From Pseudomonadota bacterium (GTDB lineage: Bacteria; Pseudomonadota; Gammaproteobacteria; Steroidobacterales; Steroidobacteraceae): a stretch of 64,000 nucleotides of DNA. Position 1 is the stretch's first letter, and every line of letters begins with the position of its first letter. The stretch is taken from assembly GCA_016713725.1 (NCBI GenBank), contig JADJOO010000010.1, positions 1 through 64,000 on the forward strand, in the 5' to 3' direction. Of this stretch, positions 57,405 to 64,000 are shown in pieces. Under the pieces are notes generated by a model. It had not been told where the DNA came from, ran no database searches, and saw only the letters and a list, made by a program, of their open reading frames with translations. A program made the translations under genes and the position numbers.

Positions 57405-58046
57405 ATGGGCGGAGAACCTCGCGTCCTGGTCATTGCGTGTGGCGCCCTCGCCCGCGAGATCGTCGCGCTGACGAAGCTGAATGGCTGGTCGGCACTGGAC
57501 GTCCAGTGCCTGCCACCGGAACTCCACAACCGGCCCGAACGCATTCCCGCGGCAGTCCGCACCGCCATCGTGGCAGGACGCGCGCAGTACGAGCGGATTT
57601 TCGTCGCCTACGCCGATTGCGGCACCGGCGGCCGGCTCGACGAAGTGCTGCAGGCCGAGCACGTGGAACGCCTCCCGGGCGCGCACTGCTATGAGTTCTT
57701 CGCCACGTCGGCGGCGTTTGCAGCGATGAGCGAAGCAGAGCCCGGTACGTTTTACCTGACGGATTTCCTGGTGCGACATTTCGACAGGCTGGTCATTGCA
57801 GGGCTCGGCATCGACCGGCACCCGGAACTGGCCGGCGAGTATTTCCGCAACTACCACAAGCTCACCTACCTGGTGCAGGTCGCGGATCCGGCGCTTGCGA
57901 GCGCTGCTCGTGCTGCTGCAGAGCGGCTGGGTCTCGCATACGACGAGCATTTCACCGGGTACGGCGATCTCGCCGCAAGCCTCTCGTCCGTGGCGTCTCG
58001 CGGCGAACATCCGGTGTCCTGGGAGAAGACTGCATGGCGTCGTTGA
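57405..58046 (+). CDS. DUF1638 family protein, unknown function in the corrinoid operon
   Basis: The 213-residue protein starts GGEPRVLVIACGALAREIVA and contains FVAYADCGTGGRLDEVLQ, YEFFATSAAFAAM and FDRLVIAGLGIDRHPELAG. This matches the DUF1638 pattern, often seen beside methylamine methyltransferase and corrinoid genes in archaea and bacteria. Conserved Cys residues (near 12, 69 and 91) could bind a metal or act in methyl or redox transfer, but nothing is established. Its start is seven bases after the corrinoid protein gene and its end overlaps the next gene by 13 bases, so a function in this pathway is likely. Confidence 0.82.
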   Translation: MGGEPRVLVIACGALAREIVALTKLNGWSALDVQCLPPELHNRPERIPAAVRTAIVAGRAQYERIFVAYADCGTGGRLDEVLQAEHVERLPGAHCYEFFATSAAFAAMSEAEPGTFYLTDFLVRHFDRLVIAGLGIDRHPELAGEYFRNYHKLTYLVQVADPALASAARAAAERLGLAYDEHFTGYGDLAASLSSVASRGEHPVSWEKTAWRR

Positions 58047-58378
58047 TCGTGATCTCGTGGCGTGACGTTCCGGCGCAGGTCGTGGTGAAACGCGGACGTG
58101 AAACCGCGAAGGTTCAGCTGTCGCACCGTTTCCAGGAAGCCGTCGACCGTGCCGCCATGCGCGCGGGCCGCGGCAGTTCCGACGCTTACCTCGAAGACTG
58201 GCGCCGCGCTCCGCCCCAACCCTGTGGCGACGAACTGCAGGTCGAGGCACAGGCCGCAGCGGCAGCCATTGAAGCCCGGTATTCCGACGAGGACCTCGAA
58301 CGCCTCATCCGCGCGAAAGGCATTGACGTCAACCTGCCCGACCCGTTCAAGCCCGCGGCCGACAGCGGACCGGCCTGA
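58034..58378 (+). CDS. small PF13769 ('virulence factor') family protein in the corrinoid operon
   Basis: The 114-residue soluble protein starts MASLIVISWRDVPAQVVVKR and has VQLSHRFQEAVDRAAMRAG and YSDEDLERLIRAKGIDVNLP. I recognise it as the PF13769 family, whose name carries no functional evidence. It sits between DUF1638 and MetV with overlaps on both sides (13 and 1 bases). Its coupling to MetV/MetF suggests an accessory role to the methyl-THF branch. No catalytic residues or cofactor motif are evident. Confidence 0.72.
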   Translation: MASLIVISWRDVPAQVVVKRGRETAKVQLSHRFQEAVDRAAMRAGRGSSDAYLEDWRRAPPQPCGDELQVEAQAAAAAIEARYSDEDLERLIRAKGIDVNLPDPFKPAADSGPA

Positions 58379-58836
58379 TGTACACGGTCCGGCTCTGGTC
58401 CGTTCGTCACGCCCGCGGGCTCGCCAGCTTCTACAAGGGGTTCGAGGGGGTGCTGAACAAGCTGCACCCGCTGTTTAGCCGCATCGGCTACCAGCGGCTC
58501 GAGCGTCCCGTCGCGGCAGTCGAGCGACAGGTCAAGGGCCTGCTGTTCGACTGCAGAATGTGCGGCCGCTGCGTCCTGAGTTCCACCGGCATGTCGTGCC
58601 CCATGAATTGCCCCAAGCAGTTGCGCAACGGTCCCTGCGGTGGCGTGCGCGCGAATGGCAACTGCGAGGTCAAGCCCGAGATGCGTTGCGTGTGGGTCGA
58701 AGCATGGCGCGGCGCTGAAAGCCTGCCCGGCGGACTCGACGCGATTCAGCAGCTGCAGCCGCCGGTCGACCGTCGCCTGGAAGGCACCTCGGCCTGGTTG
58801 CGCGTGGTGCGCGAGAAGAACGGGGGCCCGGCGTGA
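58378..58836 (+). CDS. metV: MetV-like zinc/iron-binding partner of methylene-THF reductase
   Basis: The 152-residue product has eight Cys in the central part (59, 62, 65, 74, 78, 87, 96, 104), with FDCRMCGRCVLSSTGMSCP and CPKQLRNGPCGG. This is the methylene-THF reductase C-terminal (MetV) domain known from acetogens and related bacteria, where it joins MetF. It is fused to MetF by translational coupling here (GTGA overlap) rather than by protein fusion. It probably mediates electron transfer or stability when MetF oxidises methyl-THF. Confidence 0.9.
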   Translation: MYTVRLWSVRHARGLASFYKGFEGVLNKLHPLFSRIGYQRLERPVAAVERQVKGLLFDCRMCGRCVLSSTGMSCPMNCPKQLRNGPCGGVRANGNCEVKPEMRCVWVEAWRGAESLPGGLDAIQQLQPPVDRRLEGTSAWLRVVREKNGGPA

Positions 58837-59852
58837 AGTTCGAAGACGAACCGGTTCCGGGCTATCCGCTGCCGATCCTGCCGGGCCACACCTCGCCGGG
58901 CCGATTCGAGCGCGTGCTGCGTGCCGGCGCGTTCGCCGTCACGGCGGAGCTGGCGCCGCCGGACTCGGCTGATCCCGAGGAAGTCTACAAGCGTGCCCGG
59001 GTGTTCGACGGCTTCGTCGACGCGATCAACGCCACCGACGGCAGCGGCGCCAACTGCCACATGTCGAGCCTCGCGGTCTGCGCGCTGCTGACGCGCGTCG
59101 GTTACGCACCGGTCATGCAGATCTCCTGCCGCGACAAGAACCGCATCGCGATCCAGGGCGACATCCTCGGCGGCGCGGCCATGGGTGTCTGCAACGTGCT
59201 GTGCCTGACGGGCGACGGCGTGCAGGCCGGTGACCACCCGCAGGCCAAGCCCGTGTTCGACCTCGACTCCACGTCGCTGCTCGGCATCGCCCGTGGACTG
59301 CGCGACGAGCACCGCTTCGAGAGCGGCCGCAAGATCACGTTTGCGCCGCGCGTGCTGCTGGGCGCCGCCGAGAACCCCAATGTCTCGCCGGTCGAACACC
59401 GCGCAGTGCGCCTCGCCAAGAAGATCGCCGCGGGCGCGCAGTTCGTGCAGACACAGTATTGCTACGACATTCCGCTGCTCCGCCGCTTCATGACCGCCGT
59501 CGAGGAAGCGGGCCTGCTCGGGCAGGTCTTCATCCTGATCGGCGTTGGGCCACTCCGCACCGCCAAGGCCGGCGAATGGATGCGCACCCACGTGCCGGGA
59601 ATCCACATTCCCGACAGCGTCATCGAGCGCATGAAGGGCGCCAGGGACCAGACTCGCGAAGGCCTCAACCTCTGCGTCGATCTCATCCAGGAGGTCCGCA
59701 CGATCAAGGGCGTGAGCGGCGTGCACGTGATGGCCTATCGCCAGGAAGAAGCCGTGGCCGAAGTCATCGAACGCTCGGGAATTCTCGCAGGGCGCACCCC
59801 CTGGTACCCGGGCCGCGACCAGCAGATCAACGAAGACAGGAAACTTTCATGA
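58833..59852 (+). CDS. metF: methylenetetrahydrofolate reductase
   Basis: The 339-residue TIM-barrel flavoprotein has AVTAELAPPDSADPEEVYKR, ATDGSGANCHMSSLAVCALL, VMQISCRDKNR and NVLCLTGDGVQAGDHPQA, then GAQFVQTQYCYDIPLL. It interconverts methyl-THF and methylene-THF. In this operon it most likely runs oxidatively, from the methyl-THF produced by the next gene to methylene-THF for FolD. It starts with GTG overlapping the metV stop and its own stop overlaps the next ATG, so protein ratios are tightly linked. Confidence 0.94.
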   Translation: MKFEDEPVPGYPLPILPGHTSPGRFERVLRAGAFAVTAELAPPDSADPEEVYKRARVFDGFVDAINATDGSGANCHMSSLAVCALLTRVGYAPVMQISCRDKNRIAIQGDILGGAAMGVCNVLCLTGDGVQAGDHPQAKPVFDLDSTSLLGIARGLRDEHRFESGRKITFAPRVLLGAAENPNVSPVEHRAVRLAKKIAAGAQFVQTQYCYDIPLLRRFMTAVEEAGLLGQVFILIGVGPLRTAKAGEWMRTHVPGIHIPDSVIERMKGARDQTREGLNLCVDLIQEVRTIKGVSGVHVMAYRQEEAVAEVIERSGILAGRTPWYPGRDQQINEDRKLS

Positions 59853-60784
59853 CCGACACCGTCATCAGCTCGGCGAGGCGCGAAATCGTCATCGGCTTCG
59901 ACCGCCCTTTCGTCATCATCGGCGAGCGCATCAACCCGACCGGGCGCAAGCTGCTGGCCGCCGAGATGGCCGCGGGCGACTTCAGCCGCGTCGAATCGGA
60001 TGCGCTGGCGCAGGTGGCGGCAGGCGCGCACATGCTCGACGTGAACGCGGGTATCCCGCTGGCGGACGAACCGGCGATTCTCGCCCGGGCCATCCAGCTG
60101 GTGCAGTCGATCACCGACGTGCCGCTTTCGATCGACTCGTCGATCGTCGCCGCGCTCGCGGCCGGCCTCGAGGTCTACCAGGGCAAGGCGCTCGTCAATT
60201 CGGTTACCGGCGAAGAAGACCGGCTCGAGACCGTGTTGCCGCTGGTAAAGAAGTACGGCGCGGCGGTCGTCGCGATCTCGAACGACGAGACTGGCATCTC
60301 CGAAGACCCGGACGTGCGTTTCGAGGTGGCGAAGAAGATCGTGCACCGTGCGATGGATCACGGCATCCCCGCCTCCGACGTCGTCGTCGATCCGCTCGTG
60401 ATGCCCATCGGCGCGATCAACCACGCCGGCGTGCAGGTGATGCGGCTGGTCAAGCGGCTGCGCGCGGAACTCAAGGTCAACACGACCTGCGGCGCCTCGA
60501 ACATCAGTTTCGGCCTGCCCGCGCGCGACGGCATCAACAGCGGCTTCCTGACCATGGCCATCGCGTCGGGCATGACGTCCGCCATCACGAACCCGTTGCA
60601 TGGCGACATCGTGAAGGCCTGCATGGCCGCAGACGTGATGATGGGTCACGACCCTGACTGTGCGCGCTGGATCCGACGGTTCCGTGAAGTTCCGCCCCCC
60701 AGTACCGGCGCGCCGGGCGAGCAGCGTGGTCGCCGCGAAGGTGGGGCGCGACGTCGCGCCGCCGGCGCCCCAGGTGCGGCCTGA
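59849..60784 (+). CDS. methyl-THF:corrinoid methyltransferase, MtgA/AcsE-like pterin-binding protein
   Basis: The 311-residue protein has a pterin-binding (DHPS-type) barrel with IGERINPTGRKLLAAEMAAG, MLDVNAGIPLADEPAILARA, PLSIDSSI and VNTTCGASNISFGLPARDGI. These are the motifs of MtrH/AcsE/MtgA methyltransferases. It transfers the methyl from the methylated corrinoid protein to THF. The start at 59849 is in an ATGA overlap with metF. An unusual Arg/Pro/Gly-rich tail of about 35 residues follows the barrel and is not part of the known family core. Confidence 0.9.
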   Translation: MTDTVISSARREIVIGFDRPFVIIGERINPTGRKLLAAEMAAGDFSRVESDALAQVAAGAHMLDVNAGIPLADEPAILARAIQLVQSITDVPLSIDSSIVAALAAGLEVYQGKALVNSVTGEEDRLETVLPLVKKYGAAVVAISNDETGISEDPDVRFEVAKKIVHRAMDHGIPASDVVVDPLVMPIGAINHAGVQVMRLVKRLRAELKVNTTCGASNISFGLPARDGINSGFLTMAIASGMTSAITNPLHGDIVKACMAADVMMGHDPDCARWIRRFREVPPPSTGAPGEQRGRREGGARRRAAGAPGAA

Positions 60785-60796
60785 GGCGACGACGAC

Positions 60797-62818
60797 GTGA
60801 CACGGACAGATCCTCTCGTCGTCTTCACGCCCTCGGGTAAGCGTGGCCGCTTTGCCGTCGGCACGCCGCTGCTGACGGCGGCGCGTCAGCTCGGCGTGGA
60901 CATCGATTCCGTCTGCGGCGGCCGCGCCATCTGCGGGCGCTGCCAGGTGCTCGTCGCGGAAGGCGAGTTCGCGAAGCACGGCGTGCGCTCGAGCGCGGCC
61001 TCGCTGTCGCCGGTCTCGGAGACCGAAATGCGCTACGGGACGCGCAAGGTGCTGGCCGAGGGACGCCGGCTCTCGTGCCAGGCGAAAGTCGAGGCCGACG
61101 TGGTCGTCGACGTGCCTTCGAACAGCCAGGTGCACCGCCAGGTGGTGCGCAAGGAAGCCGAGGCGCGCGACATCGAGCTGTACCCGCTGGTAAAGCTGCA
61201 CTTCGTCGAAGTCACCGAACCGGACATGCACGACCCTTCCGGGGACCTGCAGCGGCTCGAGTTGGCGCTCGCACGCGAGTGGCAGCTCAGGGATCTCGAA
61301 TGCGATCTTTCCGTGCTGCAGCAGCTGCAGCCCGCCCTGCGCGCCGGACAATGGCAGGTCACGGTGGCGGTTCACGACACGTCGCGAATCATTGCGGTGT
61401 GGCCGGGATTTCACGAGGAAGCGTTCGGTCTCGCCGTCGACGTGGGTTCGACCACGATCGCGGCCCACCTTTGCGATCTCATCAGTGGCGAAGTCGTGGC
61501 TTCCGCGGGACGGATGAACCCGCAGATCCGCTTCGGCGAAGACCTCATGAGCCGAGTTTCGTACTCGATGATGAATCCGGGCGGCGCCGCGCAGATGACG
61601 GCGGCGGTGCGCGAAGCCTTGAGCGAGCTGGCCGCTGAAGTGGCCGCAGCAGTGGGCATCGACAAGGAATCCATTCTCGAAGTGACGCTCGTCGGCAACC
61701 CGATCATGCATCACCTCGTGCTCGGCATCGATCCAGTCGAACTCGGCGGTGCGCCCTTTGCGCTCGCAATCGACCGGGCAGTGACCGTGACGGCTGCCGA
61801 ACTCGGCGTCGCACTGCATCCCAACGCCCGTGTCTATGCCCTGCCCTGCATCGCGGGTCACGTGGGCGCGGACACCGCAGGCGTCATCCTGGCGGAACGG
61901 CCGGACCTGACCGACGAAATGACCCTGCTCGTGGACGTCGGCACCAACGCCGAGATCGTCCTCGGCAACAGCAGGCGACTCGTCGCCTGCTCGAGCCCTA
62001 CGGGCCCGGCATTCGAAGGAGCCCAGATCAGCTGCGGCCAGCGCGCGGCGCCCGGTGCAATCGAGCGCGTGCGCATCGACCGTGCGACGCTCGAGCCGCG
62101 CTTCAAGGTCATCGGCTCCGACCTCTGGTCCGACGAGCCCGGGTTTGGGGACGCGGTCAGGACCACGGGCGTCACCGGCGTCTGCGGCTCGGGCATCATC
62201 GAGGTGATCGCCGAGATGTATCTCGCCGGCATCATTACCCAGGACGGCGTCATCGACGGTGCGCTGGCGGTCCGCTCGTCGCGGGTGGCGGCAAGCGGGC
62301 GTACCTACTCCTACGTGCTGCACGAAGGCGCACAGACTCTCTGCATCACTCAGAACGACGTGCGCGCGATCCAGCTCGCCAAGGCAGCGCTGATGGCGGG
62401 CATTCGCCTGCTGATGGAACGGCTCGGGGTCGAGAAGCTCGACCGCATCCGGCTGGCCGGTGCGTTCGGCGCGCACATCGACGTCATGTACGCGACGGTG
62501 CTCGGCATGATTCCGGACTGCGACCTGACGAAAGTGACGTCCGCCGGCAATGCCGCGGGCACGGGTGCGCGTATCGCGCTGCTCGATTCACGCTCGCGCC
62601 AGACCATCGAAACGCTGGTGGGCCGGGTCGAGAAGATCGAGACTGCAATCGAGCCGCGGTTCCAGGAGCATTTTGTCGAGGCGATGGCGATCCCGCACAA
62701 GACGGCGGACTATCCCAACCTGCGCAAGGTCGTCGAACTGCCGCCGCTCAAGACTGCGGCGCAGCCTGCGGGCGAAACGAGAGGCAGCCGGAGTCGACGA
62801 CCGGTGCGACCCGCGTAA
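60797..62818 (+). CDS. reductive activator of corrinoid proteins (RACE), [2Fe-2S]-ASKHA type
   Basis: The 673-residue product has an N-terminal plant-type [2Fe-2S] domain with ligands Cys40, Cys46, Cys49 (CGGRAICGRC) and Cys94 (LSCQAKV), then a linker. An ASKHA ATPase domain follows (GLAVDVGSTTIAAHL from about residue 211, LLVDVGTNAEIVLGNSRRL, GVCGSGIIEVIAEMYLAG, LAGAFGAHIDVMYATVLGMI). These proteins use ATP and an electron to return inactive Co(II) corrinoid protein to Co(I). It is the last gene of the operon and would keep the corrinoid carrier active, especially under air. Start is GTG at 60797. Confidence 0.93.
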   Translation: MTRTDPLVVFTPSGKRGRFAVGTPLLTAARQLGVDIDSVCGGRAICGRCQVLVAEGEFAKHGVRSSAASLSPVSETEMRYGTRKVLAEGRRLSCQAKVEADVVVDVPSNSQVHRQVVRKEAEARDIELYPLVKLHFVEVTEPDMHDPSGDLQRLELALAREWQLRDLECDLSVLQQLQPALRAGQWQVTVAVHDTSRIIAVWPGFHEEAFGLAVDVGSTTIAAHLCDLISGEVVASAGRMNPQIRFGEDLMSRVSYSMMNPGGAAQMTAAVREALSELAAEVAAAVGIDKESILEVTLVGNPIMHHLVLGIDPVELGGAPFALAIDRAVTVTAAELGVALHPNARVYALPCIAGHVGADTAGVILAERPDLTDEMTLLVDVGTNAEIVLGNSRRLVACSSPTGPAFEGAQISCGQRAAPGAIERVRIDRATLEPRFKVIGSDLWSDEPGFGDAVRTTGVTGVCGSGIIEVIAEMYLAGIITQDGVIDGALAVRSSRVAASGRTYSYVLHEGAQTLCITQNDVRAIQLAKAALMAGIRLLMERLGVEKLDRIRLAGAFGAHIDVMYATVLGMIPDCDLTKVTSAGNAAGTGARIALLDSRSRQTIETLVGRVEKIETAIEPRFQEHFVEAMAIPHKTADYPNLRKVVELPPLKTAAQPAGETRGSRSRRPVRPA

Positions 62819-62941
62819 TCCGGCACACCGGCGCTGTCGCCTTGAGGGTTGACCGCAAGCCGAGACAACCAGGAAGGTGCTTGCCCGCCGAACGGGTTCC
62901 AGTCTTCCTCGGCGCTCCGAGGTCTCACGCGCATCGCAAAC

Positions 62942-63003
62942 AAATAGGGGACGTGCACCTATTTCCCGTCAGAGATATCGGGAAATAGGTGCACGCCCCA
63001 TTT
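62942..63003. repeat. REP-like inverted repeat, copy 2
   Basis: Arms of about 25 bases at 62942-62967 and 62980-63003 are complementary around AGGGGACGTGCACCTATTTC, with a short indel in the right arm. They match the repeat at 52736-52819, showing the family is dispersed in this genome. The spacer is only 12 bases, so a strong hairpin can form. Confidence 0.8.
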
Positions 63004-63084
63004 GTGCGGCGCCTGCTGCGGGGTGGCGATGGTGCCAGCGTCTGGTCGGTGCCGCCTCGCACCTGCGCTCGAGCAAGGGTCGCC

Positions 63085-63115
63085 GTGAATCGTGCGGATC
63101 CTCCGCGCGATTCAC
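63085..63115. repeat. perfect-loop hairpin inside the composite repeat
   Basis: GTGAATCGTGCGGA and TCCGCGCGATTCAC pair with one mismatch around a three-base loop. It lies within the composite element between the RACE gene and mttB copy 3 and could act as part of a terminator. No T-run follows it, so a factor-independent terminator is not certain. Confidence 0.45.
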
Positions 63116-63228
63116 GAAGCGCGTGAGACCTCGGAACGCCGAGGAAGACCTGGACCCGTATCGGCGAGCCTAGAAACGCGCACGCCCTGCGGGCAACCTC
63201 TCCCGCTGACGCGCGAGAGGCGGAGGAC

Positions 63229-64000
63229 TCAGATGTTCGAGTCCGGCGTCGCCGCCTTCTGCCGATTGATGTAATCGAGCAGCGCTTCGTCCACGGCAGG
63301 ATCGAGCGGCGGCGGCACGTATTCGTTGAGCTGTCGCTTCCAGAGCGCGTTGGCACGTTGTGCCATGTCGAGCGAGCCCTCGGCCTGCCACTGCTCAAAG
63401 CTGTTGTTGTCGGCCAGCGGCGAGCGGTAGAACGCGCTTTCGAAATTGGCCTGCGTGTGCGCGCAACCCAGGAAATGGTTGCCCGGCCCCACTTCCCTGA
63501 TGGCATCCATGGCCTGGCCGTTGGGTGTGAGGTCCACGCCCGCGAGCAGCGTGTGCATCATCCCGGCCTGGTCCACGTCCATCATGAATTTCTCGTACCC
63601 CATCGCAAGACCGCCTTCGAGCCAGCCGGCGGTGTGCAGCACGAAGTTCACGCCGGCCAGGCACGTCGGCAACAGAGTCTGCGCCGATTCGAACGCCGCT
63701 TGAGCGTCGGGCACCTTCGAGGCACACAGGCTGCCGCCCGAGCGGAACGGCACGCCGAGCCGCCGCGCGAGCGCCGCCATCGTGTAGAGCACGAGGGCCG
63801 GCTCTGGCGTACCGAAGGTCGGTGCCCCCGACTGCATCGAAATCGACGAGGCAAAGCTGCCGAGCACCACCGGGGCGCCTGGGTTGACGAGCTGTGCGAA
63901 GGCCATGCCGGCGAGCGCCTCGGCGAGCGTCTGCGCCGCCGTACCCGCCACCGTCACGGGCGACATCGCGCCCGACAGGATAAACGGCGTGATGATGGTC
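63229..64000 (-). CDS. MttB-family corrinoid methyltransferase without pyrrolysine, copy 3 (C-terminal part; cut by window edge)
   Basis: The reading begins outside the window; about 257 residues are visible. They match the C-terminal half of mttB copy 2, with SMQSGAPTFGTPE, NFVLHTAGWLEGGLAMGYEK and GPGNHFLGCAHTQANFESAF. The closest relative in the window is copy 2, not copy 1. No amber codon occurs in the visible part. It is convergent with the RACE gene and probably uses the same corrinoid protein. The upstream neighbours are unknown. Confidence 0.88.
   Translation of the reverse strand, partial: TIITPFILSGAMSPVTVAGTAAQTLAEALAGMAFAQLVNPGAPVVLGSFASSISMQSGAPTFGTPEPALVLYTMAALARRLGVPFRSGGSLCASKVPDAQAAFESAQTLLPTCLAGVNFVLHTAGWLEGGLAMGYEKFMMDVDQAGMMHTLLAGVDLTPNGQAMDAIREVGPGNHFLGCAHTQANFESAFYRSPLADNNSFEQWQAEGSLDMAQRANALWKRQLNEYVPPPLDPAVDEALLDYINRQKAATPDSNI

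Larger units (their letters stand above)
62880..63172. repeat. large inverted-repeat element, possible MITE-like insertion
   Basis: The core arms at 62902-62931 and 63120-63149 are 30-base reverse complements with one mismatch (cgcgtgagacctcgga at the right). Weaker complementarity extends outward to about 62880 and 63172. The roughly 290-base unit encloses a REP-like repeat and a small hairpin, and no transposase is visible. The arrangement resembles a miniature inverted-repeat transposable element, but no target duplication was identified. Confidence 0.55.
62819..63228. other. gene-free interval with nested inverted repeats
   Basis: This 410-base interval lies between the convergent RACE and third mttB genes. 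It contains a large inverted repeat (about 62880-62931 with 63120-63172), a REP-like copy (62942-63003) and a hairpin near 63085-63115. No gene was recognised in it. Confidence 0.75.

Noticed and set aside
59735..62476. 913-codon minus-strand open reading opposite the RACE and MtgA-like genes
   Set aside because: Antisense shadow; the plus-strand proteins have clear motifs.

Overview
The window is GC-rich bacterial DNA and reads most like a gammaproteobacterium (perhaps Steroidobacterales or Woeseiales-like). This rests on the mix of a large TonB-dependent receptor, a TPR-sulfotransferase, MILRR-type membrane proteins, aerobic-type CobS/CobT and REP-like intergenic repeats. No rRNA genes or CRISPR arrays were seen; one tRNA-Leu(TAA) is present. 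The lineage is an inference, not a measurement.

Layout. 1-1502: start of an isovaleryl-CoA dehydrogenase gene facing a GntR/FadR regulator. 1622-5284: tRNA-Leu, a small membrane protein, two tandem paralogous membrane proteins and two glutathione S-transferases. 5430-10579: the NAD-dependent molybdenum formate dehydrogenase operon fdsGBAD. 10565-15851 (minus): folD, a choline-dehydrogenase-like GMC oxidase, an FAD oxidoreductase and an MFS transporter. 16003-18464: an SDR and a carboxylesterase. 18472-25240 (minus): aldehyde dehydrogenase, cobS, cobT, a GFA-family protein, a medium-chain reductase and a LysR regulator. 25457-31959: an MttB-family methyltransferase and two dimethylglycine-dehydrogenase-like flavoproteins. 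31972-41106 (minus): a third such flavoprotein, sarcosine oxidase soxBDAG and a BCCT betaine/choline-type transporter, divergent from a GbdR-like AraC regulator (41295-42299). 42664-47699 (minus): LysR, second MttB and fourth flavoprotein. 48002-55411: TonB receptor, TPR-sulfotransferase, MFS transporter and a beta-hydroxyacid dehydrogenase. 55502-62818: purU, then the operon for a corrinoid protein, a DUF1638 protein, a PF13769 protein, MetV, MetF, a methyl-THF:corrinoid methyltransferase and a reductive activator of corrinoid proteins (RACE). 63229-64000: a third MttB-family gene, cut by the window edge.

Taken together this looks like an almost complete island for catabolism of quaternary amines (glycine betaine and relatives). 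The inferred route is uptake by BCCT, then corrinoid-dependent removal of the first methyl by MttB homologues that lack an in-frame amber codon (no pyrrolysine). The methyl then passes through the corrinoid protein and MtgA-like enzyme to THF, followed by oxidation through MetF/MetV, FolD, PurU and Fds formate dehydrogenase to CO2 with NADH production. The remaining tertiary and secondary amines go to the DMGDH-like flavoproteins and sarcosine oxidase. Two mttB genes sit directly beside their own DMGDH-like gene, which suggests substrate-specific methyltransferase-oxidase modules feeding one shared C1 core.

Six genes carry frame breaks where both halves are otherwise well conserved, four of them one-base changes in short homopolymers. 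This suggests consensus errors in the assembly, but real decay cannot be excluded. Several intergenic inverted repeats are also present: two REP-like copies, a G-rich repeat that holds the stop codons of two convergent genes, and a nested composite near 62.9-63.2 kb.
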